DNA of 64,000 nucleotides, taken from Nematostella vectensis (lineage: Eukaryota; Cnidaria; Anthozoa; Actiniaria; Edwardsiidae). Within the stretch, counting starts at the first letter, position 1; each line of letters opens with the position of its first letter. Location of the stretch: positions 729,001 through 793,000 of the forward strand of contig NC_064042.1 of the NCBI RefSeq assembly GCF_932526225.1, given 5' to 3'. A program made the translations under genes and the position numbers. Positions 49,757 to 61,574 of the stretch are shown piece by piece. Below the pieces are notes generated by a model. The model was not told the DNA's origin. It saw only the letters and a list, made by a program, of their open reading frames with translations, and did no database searches.

Positions 49757-51014
49757 AGTAAAATACAGCTTTACTTAGTCAGCGTAGACAATATTGCGGA
49801 TTTTGTCAATATTCTAATATGAATATGTCAATATTCTCCCCCCTTACGTCTTTATTTCTATTTATTTTATGCTTTTCACATGATACCAAAACAGCGTCTT
49901 TTTTCTTCGCTAATTTGATGTCATGTACACTATAAAAGAGATGCGCCCGTGCGCATGGCGAGTCCCCAAGGGACCCAAGACGCCCAAATAGACCTCTATT
50001 TTTTGTCATCCACAATCTCGGCGAGCTGTGCGTGGCGTAACCGTATTACAGGCCTGGGATCCTGGTTATTGTCCTCCCCATTAATGTGCGGGTTGGGATA
50101 ACCTTGCAAGAGTGTTGTACAGCATATTCGCTCGGAAATATCGGTGCTTGGGGCCTTCGGGTTCTTTACAGCCTTCCGTAAAAGCCTTGTGCTGCCATAC
50201 CGATTGGGTAATCCGTATGTATGGTTTCCGTTTTGTTCTTCAGACCGGGTTCGATCCCAGGCCAATGGGCTTTTTTTTTATTCGTTTTCTTTCTTTGTGC
50301 TTGACCCCCCTAATCCTGATTGGTTTTGCGCAAAAATAATAAAAAAAAGTGAGTTTGCAAAATAAGCTTGCTGGATTTATTGATTATATGTATTCAATTT
50401 GTTCCTAGGAAGTTAACAAAAAGCACAAAGCAAAGAGTTTGAGGAAGTAAACAAGTATGTGAACTTTAATGTTCTATTTGAAGGGGCGCATTTTGTACAG
50501 GGAAGCATACAAAGAATGCTTAACTGGTGGAGAGGGGAGAGGTAACAGTTTATTGAGCATAATGTCAACAATAGCAGGGGGAAGGGAGGGGCACTCTCTT
50601 CATACAATATTGCAGTTGTTACCTATTATTAAATAAGTTTGTAACATGTCTTTGTTTATTAATCAAGGTCTATTTCTGAGACAAGCAAACTCAAGTAAGG
50701 CTGTTGAAATAACAGGTGAGTGTTAAAAGAAAAACAATTATCTGATTAGAAAACTACTGTAGATTCCTTTGCACCAAAATAAGAACAAACTTCATTTTGT
50801 TTGTTATTTATGAGGAACGAGATGAGCTCTACAAAGCCATAAAGAAATATGTATTGCTCATGTAAATTATACAAGTAAATGATAATATTAAAAAAGAACT
50901 ACTGTAAGTAATTAGAGTGGTTTTCATTAAAAGTTCAACTGTTTGTAGACACTTAAAAGCCTACAATAAACACTGACTCCAGACATGCGCAGTACTATGC
51001 TGCTGCCCCTTTAA
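49757..51014 (-). repeat. Repeat unit R12 (1.26 kb, deletion starting at MITE TTAA)
   Basis: About 745 bp are missing. GTTTTCATTAA joins directly to AAGTTCAACTG at about 50,927-50,931, so the break sits at the TTAA that normally borders the MITE. The same junction occurs in the unit at 59,404-60,664. Confidence 0.93.
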
Positions 51015-53015
51015 AGTAAAATACAGCTTTACTTAGTCAGCGTAGACAATATTACGGATTTTGTCAATATTCTAATATGAATATGTCAATATTCTCCCCC
51101 CTTACGTCTTTATTTCTATTTATTTTATGCTTTTTACATGATACCAAAACAGCGTCTTTTTTCTTCGCTAATTTGATGTCATGTACACAATAAAAGAGAT
51201 GCGCCCGTGCGCATGGCGAGTCCCCAAGGGACCCAAGACGCCCAAATAGACCTCTATTTTTTGGCATCCACAATCTCGGCGAGCTGTGCGTGGCGTAACC
51301 GTATTACAGGCCTGGGATCCTGGTTATTGTCCTCCCCATTAATGCGCGGGTTGGGATAACCTTGCAAGAGTGTTGTACATCATATTCGCTCGGAAATATC
51401 GGTGCTTGGGGCCTTCGGGTTCATTACAGCCTTCCGTAAAAGCCTTGTGCTGCCATACCGATTGGGTAATCCGTATGTATGGTTTCCGTTTTGTTCTTCA
51501 GACCGGGTTCGATCCCAGGCCAACGGGCTTTTTTTTTTATTTGTTTTCTTTCTTTGTGCTTGACCCCCCTAATCCTGATTGGTTTTGCGCAAAAATAATA
51601 AAAAAAAGTGAGTTTGCAAAATAAGCTTGCTGGATTTATTGATTATATGTATTCAATTTGTTCCTAGGAAGTTAACAAAAAACACAAAGCAAAGAGTTTG
51701 AGGAAATAAACAAATGTTTGTGAACTTTAAGGTTCTATTTGAAGGGGCGCATTTTGTACAGGGAAGCATACATAGAATGCTTAACTGGTGGAGAGGGGAG
51801 AGGTAACAGTTTATTGAGCATAATGTCAACAATAGCAGGGATAAGGGAGGGGCACTCTCTTCATACAATATTGCAGTTGTTACCTATTATTAAATAAGTT
51901 TGTAACATGTCTTTGTTTATTAAGCAAGGTATATTTCTGAGACAAGCAAACTCAAGTAAGAGCTGTTGAAATAACATGTGAGTGTTAAAAGAAAAACAAA
52001 TATCTGATTAGAAAACTACTGTAGATTCCTTTGCACCAAAATAAAAACAAACTTCATTTCGTTTGTTATTTTTGAGGAACGAGATGAGCTCTACAAGTCC
52101 AAGAAGAAATATGTATTGCTCATCTAAATTATACAAGTAAATAATAATATTAAAAAAGAATTACTGTAAGTAATTAGAGTGGTTTTCATTAACTCGTGAA
52201 ACAAGGTGTGATAGTTAAACAGTAATAGTTAGTAAAACACAAAAAAGAACAATAGAATCAGATCACAACAAAGTGTAATACGCTAAAGCGTAGTTCACGG
52301 GTTAATGACGGTTTTGACATTTCAACCTTACATCCACATGAAGGTAATGCCTAATATCGAGTGCCCTACAGTAAGTGTTTTGCAGTCAAGTTGTTTTCTT
52401 TTAGTAGGCAAAAAATATTCTAAATAATAGTAATCATAGCTATGGTCACCACTTACACATATAGAACTTGTAATGAAATGAAAGAAAAATATATATGCAG
52501 TCAAACAACAGAATTGCATGATAACCTTGAATATATTGAATAAAGGACTGCAAAAAAACATCTTTTGTACTAGTTGCTTGAATTGACCCTTGGCTATTTT
52601 TAGCTGAATTCCCCTCCCCCTCTAAAAAAGAAAATAATAATAATAATAATAGAACAAAACTAAAAAGAAAACAAACACAACAGAGACCCCCACCAACAAT
52701 TTTGATTTTTTTTACTTTCCTTTAAAGGGGGAGTGTCATGTTTAAGAGATTTGCAATAGCTCTAGAGCCCTGACACAATGAACTTCAGTGAAATTCTAAT
52801 ACTGACTTATGAGCTTTTGGTACATGTGGGAGACTTTAAACAAAACAAAAAAAATGACCACAAACTGTCAATTAGCATAGTTTTCAATATAATATTGCAT
52901 ATTATTTAATAAGGTATTGACAGCTTTTAAAAAGTTCAACTAATTGTAGACACTTAAAAGCCTACAATAAACACTGACTCCAGACATGCGCAGTACTATG
53001 CTTCTGCCCCTTTAA
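51015..53015 (-). repeat. Repeat unit R13
   Basis: 2001 bp. It is very similar to the following unit apart from the LINE there: both have CAACTAATTGTAG near the head, GCTTCTGCCCC, and a very short TA run. Confidence 0.95.
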
Positions 53016-53038
53016 AGTAAAATACAGCTTTACAGCTT

Positions 53039-53125
53039 TACTCAGGAAGGGAGGCCCAGACAGGAGCAGCGTACTCGGTCAGTCCTTGAGTACGCTGCTC
53101 CTGTCTGGGCCTCCCTTCCTGAGTA
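53039..53125. repeat. 38-bp perfect inverted repeat at LINE 5' end
   Basis: Arms 53,039-53,076 and 53,088-53,125 are exact reverse complements, separated by 11 bases (GGTCAGTCCTT). The right arm is the coding-strand start of the reverse transcriptase fragment and the left arm is its inverted copy. Confidence 0.95.
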
Positions 53126-53537
53126 CCTTGCAGAGCTTATCGAAACAGTACAACGAAAAGCTATTCGAATAATCTACCCTTGCCTTAGCTATGAATCAGG
53201 GCTCAAAGTAGCAAAAATGGACTCACTTACAGTCCGCAGAGCAGAACTGTGCCGTCGATTCATGGCTAAAGCAAGATGCACTGAGCCTATAAAATATATA
53301 ATACAATCTGGGACTGAGGTCGCCCATGGTTATTCGCTAAGGGGGGGTTGCAGCCGTTTGGATAAATCAGTTGGTGTAACTGAAAGGTATAATAACTTTA
53401 TCACAATTCGTTTCCAGTAGTTATTCCAGTATTTATTTATACATTGTTAAGTGTAGTGTGCATCGGCCGACATACTGTAATTTAGCTTATGCTACAAAAG
53501 TATGAATAAACGATTATTATTATTATTATTATTATTA
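53043..53537 (+). mobile_element. 5'-truncated CR1/L2-like LINE with ATT-repeat tail
   Basis: A 495-bp insertion in an inverted unit, on the strand opposite to that unit. It consists of an inverted 5' piece, the end of a reverse transcriptase frame, an untranslated 3' end and a tail of ATT repeats (about 53,511-53,537). TACT occurs at both edges (53,039-53,042 and 53,538-53,541) and is a possible 4-bp target duplication. A simple-repeat tail rather than poly-A fits CR1/L2-type elements. It is absent from the otherwise matching unit at 51,015-53,015, so the insertion is younger than that duplication. Confidence 0.88.
53088..53420 (+). pseudogene. C-terminal fragment of non-LTR reverse transcriptase
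   Basis: Open frame of 110 codons with no start of its own. It begins EYAAPVWASLPEYLAEL, followed by IETVQRKAIRII, the conserved segment after the polymerase domain of CR1/L2/jockey-type reverse transcriptases (full proteins are many hundreds of residues longer). It ends at TAG with RYNNFITIRFQ. No catalytic motif is present, since the whole polymerase core is missing. It is a dead 3' fragment. Confidence 0.88.
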
Positions 53538-55525
53538 TACTTAGTCAGCGTAGACAATATTGCGGATTTTGTCAATATTCTAATATGAATATGTCAATAT
53601 TCTCCCCCCTTACGTCTTTATTTCTATTTATTTTATGCTTTTTACATGATACCAAAACAGCGTCTTTTTTCTTCGCTAATTTGATGTCATGTACACAATA
53701 AAAGAGATGCGCCCGTGCGCATGGCGAGTCCCCAAGGGACCCAAGACGCCCAAATAGACCTCTATTTTTTGTCATCCACAATCTCGGCGAGCTGTGCGTG
53801 GCGTAACCGTATTACAGGCCTGGGATCCTGGTTATTGTCCTCCCCATTAATGCGCGGGTTGGGATAACCTTGCAAGAGTGTTGTACATCATATTCGCTCG
53901 GAAATATCGGTGCTTGGGGCCTTCGGGTTCATTACAGCCTTCCGTAAAAGCCTTGTGCTGCCATACCGATTGGGTAATCCGTATGTATGGTTTCCGTTTT
54001 GTTCTTCAGACCGGGTTCGATCCCAGGCCAACGGGCTGTTTTTTTTTTATTTGTTTTCTTTCTTTGTGCTTGACCCCCCTAATCCTGATTGGTTTTGCGC
54101 AAAAATAATAAAAAAAAGTGAGTTTGCAAAATAAGCTTGCTGGATTTATTGATTATATGTATTCAATTTGTTCCTAGGAAGTTAACAAAAAACACAAAGC
54201 AAAGAGTTTGAGGAAATAAACAAATGTTTGTGAACTTTAAGGTTCTATTTGAAGGGGCGCATTTTGTACAGGGAAGCATACATAGAATGCTTAACTGGTG
54301 GAGAGGGGAGAGGTAACAGTTTATTGAGCATAATGTCAACAATAGCAGGGATAAGGGAGGGGCACTCTCTTCATACAATATTGCAGTTGTTACCTATTAT
54401 TAAATAAGTTTGTAACATGTCTTTGTTTATTAAGCAAGGTATATTTCTGAGACAAGCAAACTCAAGTAAGAGCTGTTGAAATAACATGTGAGTGTTAAAA
54501 GAAAAACAAATATCTGATTAGAAAACTACTGTAGATTCCTTTGCACCAAAATAAAAACAAACTTCATTTCGTTTGTTATTTTTGAGGAACGAGATGAGCT
54601 CTACAAGTCCAAGAAGAAATATGTATTGCTCATCTAAATTATACAAGTAAATAATAATATTAAAAAAGAATTACTGTAAGTAATTAGAGTGGTTTTCATT
54701 AACTCGTGAAACAAGGTGTGATAGTTAAACAGTAATAGTTAGTAAAACACAAAAAAGAACAATAGAATCAGATCACAACAAAGTGTAATACGCTAAAGCG
54801 TAGTTCACGGGTTAATGACGGTTTTGACATTTCAACCTTACATCCACATGAAGGTAATGCCTAATATCGAGTGCCCTACAGTAAGTGTTTTGCAGTCAAG
54901 TTGTTTTCTTTTAGTAGGCAAAAAATATTCTAAATAATAGTAATCATAGCTATGGTCACCACTTACACATATAGAACTTGTAATGAAATGAAAGAAAAAT
55001 ATATATGCAGTCAAACAACAGAATTGCATGATAACCTTGATTATATTGAATAAAGGACTGCAAAAAAACATCTTTTGTACTAGTTGCTTGAATTGACCCT
55101 TGGCTATTTTTAGCTGAATTCCCCTCCCCCTCTAAAAAAGAAAATAATAATAATAATAATAGAACAAAACTAAAAAGAAAACAAACACAACAGAGACCCC
55201 CACCAACAATTTTGATTTTTTTTACTTTCCTTTAAAGGGGGAGTGTCATGTTTAAGAGATTTGCAATAGCTCTAGAGCCCTGACACAATGAACTTCAGTG
55301 AAATTCTAATACTGACTTATGAGCTTTTGGTACATGTGGGAGACTTTAAACAAAACAAAAAAAATGACCACAAACTGTCAATTAGCATAGTTTTCAATAT
55401 AATATTGCATATTATTTAATAAGGTATTGACAGCTTTTAAAAAGTTCAACTAATTGTAGACACTTAAAAGCCTACAATAAACACTGACTCCAGACATGCG
55501 CAGTACTATGCTTCTGCCCCTTTAA

Positions 55526-57396
55526 AGTAAAATACAGCTTTACTTAGTCAGCGTAGACAATATTGCGGATTTTGTCAATATTCTAATATGAATATGTCAA
55601 TATTCTCCCCCCTTACGTCTTTATTTCTATTTATTTTATGCTTTTCACATGATACCAAAACAGCGTCTTTTTTCTTCGCTAATTTGATGTCATGTACACT
55701 ATAAAAGAGATGCGCCCGTGCGCATGGCGAGTCCCCAAGGGACCCAAGACGCCCAAATAGACCTCTATTTTTTGTCATCCACAATCTCGGCGAGCTGTGC
55801 GTGGCGTAACCGTATTACAGGCCTGGGATCCTGGTTATTGTCCTCCCCATTAATGCGCGGGTTGGGATAACCTTGCAAGAGTGTTGTACAGCATATTCGC
55901 TCGGAAATATCGGTGCTTGGGGCCTTCGGGTTCTTTACAGCCTTCCGTAAAAGCCTTGTGCTGCCATACCGATTGGGTAATCCGTATGTATGGTTTCGGT
56001 TTTGTTCTTCAGACCGGGTTCGATCCCAGGCCAATGGGCTTTTTTTTTATTCGTTTTCTTTCTTTGTGCTTGACCCCCCTAATCCTGATTGGTTTTGCGC
56101 AAAAATAATAAAAAAAAGTGAGTTTGCAAAATAAGCTTGCTGGATTTATTGATTATATGTATTCACTTTGTTCCTAGGAAGTTAACAAAAAACACAAAGC
56201 AAAGAGTTTGAGGAAGTAAACAAGTATGTGAACTTTAATGTTCTATTTGAAGGGGCGCATTTTGTACAGGGAAGCATACATAGAATGCTTAACTGGTGGA
56301 GAGGGGAGAGGTAACAGTTTATTGAGCATAATGTCAACAATAGCAGGGGGAAGGGAGGGGCACTCTCTTCATACAATATTGCAGTTGTTACCTATTATTA
56401 AATAAGTTTGTAAGATATATTTGTTTATTAAGCAAGGTCTATTTCTGAGACAAGCAAACTCAAGTAAGAGCTGTTGAAATAACAGGTGAGTGTTAAAAAA
56501 AAAACAATTATCTGATTAGAAAACTAATGTAGATTCCTTTGCACCAAAATAAGAACAAACTTCATTTTGTTTGTTATTTATGAGGAACGAGATGAGCTCT
56601 ACAAAGCCATAAAGAAATATGTATTGCTCATCTAAATTATACAAGTAAATAATAATATTAAAAAAGAACTACTGTAAGTAATTAGAGGGGTTTTCATTAA
56701 CCCGTGAAACAAAGTGTGATAGTTAAACGGTAATAGTTAGTAAAACACAAAAAAGTACAATAGAATCAGATCACCACAAAGTGTAATACGCTAAAGCGTA
56801 GTTCACGGGTTAATGAAGGTTTTGACATTTCAACCTTACATCCACATGAAAGTAATGCCTAATATCGAGTGCCCTACAGTAAGTGTTTTGCAGTCAAGTT
56901 GTTTTCTGTTAGTAGGTAAAAAAATAAAGGACTGCAAAAAAAACATCTTTTGTACTAGTTGCTTGAATTGACCCTTGGCTATTTTTAGCTGAATTCCCCT
57001 CCCCCTCTAAAAAAGAAAATAATAATAATAATAGAACAAAACTAAAAAGAAAACAAACACAACAGAGACCCCCACCAACATTTTTGATTTTTTTAACTTT
57101 CCTTTAAAAGGGGAGTGTCATGTTTAAGAGATTTGCAATAGCTCTAGAGCCCTGACACAATGAACTTCAGTGAAATTCTAATACTGACTTATGAGCTTTT
57201 GGTACATGTGGGAGACTTTAAACAAAACAAAAAAATGACCACAAACTGTCAATTAACATAGTTTTCGATATAATATTGCATATTATTTAATAAGGTTTTC
57301 ACAGCTTTTAAAAAGTTCAACTGTTTGTTGACACTTAAAAGCCTACAATAAACACTGACTCCAGACATGCGCAGTACTATGCTGCTGCCCCTTTAA
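55526..57396 (-). repeat. Repeat unit R15 (lost TA-tract region)
   Basis: 1871 bp. About 135 bp including the TA microsatellite are deleted at about 56,923-56,930, where GTAGGTAAAAAAATA joins AAGGACTGC. Confidence 0.93.
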
Positions 57397-59403
57397 AGTA
57401 AAATACAGCTTTACATAGTCAGCGTAGACAATATTACGGATTTTGTCAATATTCTAATATGAATATGTCAATATTCTCCCCCCTTACGTCTTTATTTCTT
57501 TTTATTTTATGCTTTTTACATGATACCAAAACAGCGTCTTTTTTCTTCGCTAATTTGATGTCATGTACACAATAAAAGAGATGCGCCCGTGCGCATGGCG
57601 AGTCCCCAAAGGACCCAAGACGCCCAAATAGACCTCTATTTTTTGTCATCCACAGTCTCGGCGAGCTGTGCGTGGCGTAACCGTATTACAGGCCTGCGAT
57701 CCTGGTTATTGTCCTGCCTATTAATGCGCGGGTTGAGATTACCTTGCAAGAGTGTTGTACATCATATTCGCTCGGAAATATCGGTGCTTGGGGCCTTCGG
57801 GTTCATTACAGCCTTCCGTAAAAGCCTTGTGCTGCCATACCGATTGGGTAATCCGTATGTATTGTTTTCCGTTTTGTTCTTCAGACCGGGTTCGATCCCA
57901 GGCCAATGGGCTTTTTTTTTATTCGTTTTCTTTCTTTGTGCTTGACCCCCCTAATCCTGATTGGTTTTGCGCAAAAATAATAAAAAAAAGTGAGTTTGCA
58001 AAATAAGCTTGCTGGATTTATTGATTATATGTATTCAATTTGTTCCTAGGAAGTTAACAAAAAACACAAAGCAAAGAGTTTGAGGAAATAAACAAATGTT
58101 TGTGAACTTTAAGGTTCTATTTGAAGGGGCGCATTTTGTACAGGGAAGCATACATAGAATGCTTAACTGGTGGAGAGGGGAGAGGTAACAGTTTATTGAG
58201 CATAATGTCAACAATAGCAGGGATAAGGGAGGGGCACTCTCTTCATACAATATTGCAGTTGTTACCTATTATTAAATAAGTTTGTAACATGTCTTTGTTT
58301 ATTAAGCAAGGTATATTTCTGAGACAAGCAAACTCAAGTAAGAGCTGTTGAAATAACAGGTGAGTGTTAAAAGAAAAACAAATATCTGATTAGAAAACTA
58401 CTGTAGATTCCTTTGCACCAAAATAAAAACAAACTTCATTTCGTTTGTTATTTTTGAGGAACGAGATGAGCTCTACAAGGCCAAGAAGAAATATGTATTG
58501 CTCATCTAAATTATACAAGTAAATAATAATATTAAAAAGAATTACTGTAAGTAATTAGAGTGGTTTTCATTAACTCGTGAAACAAGGTGTGATAGTTAAA
58601 CAGTAATAGTTAGTAAAACACAAAAAAGAACAATAGAATCAGATCACAACAAAGTGTAATACGCTAAAGCGTAGTTCACGGGTTAATGACGGTTTTGACA
58701 TTTCAACCTTACATCCACATGAAGGTATTGCCTAATATCGAGTGCCCTACAGTAAGTGTTTTGCAGTCAAGTTGTTTTCTTTTAGTAGGCAAAAAATATT
58801 CTAAATAATAGTAATCATAGCTATGGTCACCACTTACACATATAGAACTTGTAATGAAATGAAAGAAAAATATATATATATGCAGTCAAACAACAGAATT
58901 GCATGATAACCTTGAATATATTGAATAAAGGACTGCAAAAAAACATCTTTTGTACTAGTTGCTTGAATTGACCCTTGGCTATTTTTAGCAGAATTCCCCT
59001 CCCCCTCTAAAAAAGAAATTAATAATAATAATAATAATAGAACAAAACTAAAAAGAAAACAAACACAACAGAGACCCCCACCAACAATTTTGATTTTTTT
59101 TACTTTCCTTTAAAATTGGAGTGTCATGGTTAAGAGATTTGCAATAGCTCTAGAGCCCTGACACAATGAACTTCAGTGAAATTCTAATACTGACTTATGA
59201 GCTTTTGGTACATGTGGGAGGCTTTAAACAAAACAAAAAAAATAACCCCAAACTGTCAATTAACATAGTTTTCAATAAAATATTGCATATTATTTAATAA
59301 GGTATTCACAGCTTTTAAAAAGTTCAACTGTTTGTTGACACTTAAAAGCCTACAATAATCAGTGACTCCAGACATGCGCAGTACTATGTTGCTGCCCCTT
59401 TAA
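57397..59403 (-). repeat. Repeat unit R16
   Basis: 2007 bp. Its tail variants (TTTCTTTTTATTTTA near 57,495) recur in the unit at 60,665-63,289, its likely duplicate. Confidence 0.95.
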
Positions 59404-60664
59404 AGTAAAATACAGCTTTACTTAGTCAGCGTAGACAAAATTGCGGATTTTGTCAATATTCTAATATGAAGATGTCAATATTCTCCACCCTTACGTCTTT
59501 ATTTCTATTTATTTTATGATTTTCACATGATACCAAAACAGCGTCTTTTTTCTTCGCTAATTTGATGTCATGTACACAATAAAAGAGATGCGCCCGTGCG
59601 CATGGCGAGTCCCCAAGGGACCCAAGACGCCCAAATAGACCTCTATTTTTTGTCATCCACAATCTCGGCGAGCTGTGCGTGGCGTAACCGTATTACAGGC
59701 CTGGGATCCTGGTTATTGTCCTCCCCATTAATGCGCGGGTTGGGATAACCTTGCAAGAGTGTTGTACAGCATATTCGCTCGGAAATATCGGTGCTTGGGG
59801 CCTTCGGGTTCTTTACAGCCTTCCGTAAAAGCCTTGTGCTGCCATACCGATTGGGTAATCCGTATGTATGGTTTCCGTTTTGTTCTTCAGACCGGGTTCG
59901 ATCCCAGGCCAATGGGCTTTTTTTTTTAATTCGTTTTTTTTTCTTTGTGCTGGACCCCCTTAATCCTGATAGGTTATGCGCAAAAATAATAAAAAAAAGT
60001 GAGTTTGCAAAATAAGCTTGCTAGATTTATTGATTATATGTATTCAATTTGTTCCTAGGAAGTTAACAAAAAACACAAAGCAAAGAGTTTGAGGAAGTAA
60101 ACAAGTATGTGAACTTTAATGTTCTATTTGAAGGGGTGCATTTTGTACAGGGAAGCATACATAGAATGCTTAACTGGTGGAGAGGGAAGAGGTAAAAGTT
60201 TATTGAGCATAATTTCAACAATAGCAGGGGGAAGAGAGGGGCACTCTCTTCATACAATATTGCAGTTGTTACCTATTATTAAATAAGTTTGTAACATGTC
60301 TTTGTTTATTAATCAAGGTCTATTTCTGAGGCAAGCAAACTCAAGTAAGGCTGTTGAAATAACAGGTGAGTGTTAAAAGAAAAACAATTATCTGATTAGA
60401 AAACTACTGTAGATTCCTTTGCACCAAAATAAGAACAAACTTCATTTTGTTTGTTATTTATGAGGAACGAGATGAGCTCTACAAAGCCATAAAGAAATAT
60501 GTATTGCTCATGTAAATTATACAAGTAAATGATAATATTAAAAAAGAACTACTGTAAGTAATTAGAGTGGTTTTCATTAAAAGTTCAACTGTTTGTAGAC
60601 ACTTAAAAGCCTACAATAAACACTGACTCCAGACATGCGCAGTACTATGCTGCTGCCCCTTTAA
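59404..60664 (-). repeat. Repeat unit R17 (1.26 kb, same deletion as R12)
   Basis: It shares the deletion junction of the unit at 49,757-51,014 (here about 60,577-60,581), but its left portion has different variants (for example CTCCACCC near 59,484), so it is a mosaic. Confidence 0.93.
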
Positions 60665-60957
60665 AGTAAAATACAGCTTTACTTAGTCAGCGTAGACAAT
60701 ATTACGGATTTTGTCAATATTCTAATATGAATATGTCAATATTCTCCCCCCTTACGTCTTTATTTCTTTTTATTTTATGCTTTTTACATGATACCAAAAC
60801 AGCGTCTTTTTTCTTCGCTAATTTGATGTCATGTACACAATAAAAGAGATGCGCCCGTGCGCATGGCGAGTCCCCAAGGGACCCAAGACGCCCAAATAGA
60901 CCTCTATTTTTTGTCATCCACAGTCTCGGCGAGCTGTGCGTGGCGTAACCGTATTAC

Positions 60958-61574
60958 ACCGTAAACCCTCGGCGCGATTAGAAGAACTTTGAAACCCTGC
61001 GAGCCTGCAGTAAAAGAACGTGCTTATTTATCGCTCGTACGACTATCACTGGAATATGCCTCAGCGGCATGGAGCCCTTATACAGACACAGACGTAAATA
61101 GATTAGAACAAGTACAAAAGAACGCAGCCAGATTTGTAACAAACAATGGAGCTAGCTCCACAGAGCTTGTGAAACAACTAAAATGGGATACGCTTGAAAC
61201 TAGAAGTCTATTCCACCAGTCAGTTCTAATGTTTAAATTCTATAACAACCTTGTGGCCTGCCCTCTCCCTACATCTGTTTCTCAACCTTCATATAGAGTC
61301 ACTAGGAGGCATAACCATAGTTTTTTGCAACTACAGTCTAATATTCTATCCTATAATTATTCCTTTTTTCCAAGAGCTATAAGAATCTGGAACTTACTTC
61401 CAAGTAACGTTGTCAATCAAGTAACCCTAGAGGCATTTAAAACAGCCGCTCTGCCGGCCATCAGGCAGCTAAAGGTGCCTTCGCACCTACGCCGGCTTTA
61501 AAGCTGACCAACCCTCCCATTACTAGCGTAAGCTATATATACATGTGAATAGGGAGTATTTTATTTAAATTTAT
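60958..61574 (+). mobile_element. 5'-truncated CR1/L2-like LINE, second insertion
   Basis: A 617-bp insertion splitting CGTATTAC from AGGCCTG in the core of an inverted unit, on the opposite strand to it. TTAC is present at both edges (60,954-60,957 and 61,575-61,578), a possible 4-bp target duplication. It contains the end of a reverse transcriptase frame, a short 3' untranslated region and an AT-rich ATTT-like tail (about 61,557-61,574). The frame is unlike that at 53,088, so this is a different LINE family. Confidence 0.88.
60965..61501 (+). pseudogene. C-terminal part of non-LTR reverse transcriptase
   Basis: Open for 178 codons, entering from a truncated 5' side (stop TAA at 60,962) and ending at TAA 61,499-61,501. 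Landmarks: LGAIRRTLKPCEPAVKERAY, then LEYASAAWSPYT and RLEQVQKNAARFVTN, then SFFPRAIRIWNLLPSNVV and a basic tail. This is the typical region C-terminal to the polymerase domain in CR1/L2-like LINEs. The polymerase core and endonuclease are missing, so it is not functional by itself. The frame is intact, which suggests a fairly recent insertion. Just before the stop is a hairpin AGGTGC-CTTC-GCACCT (61,473-61,488), a type of 3' structure some LINEs carry. Confidence 0.9.

Larger units (their letters stand above)
53016..55525 (-). repeat. Repeat unit R14 (interrupted by LINE fragment)
   Basis: 2510 bp. The extra ~509 bp are a retrotransposon insertion at 53,043-53,537 plus a short target duplication and a local ACAGCTTT duplication. 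Without it the unit matches its left neighbour. Confidence 0.95.
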
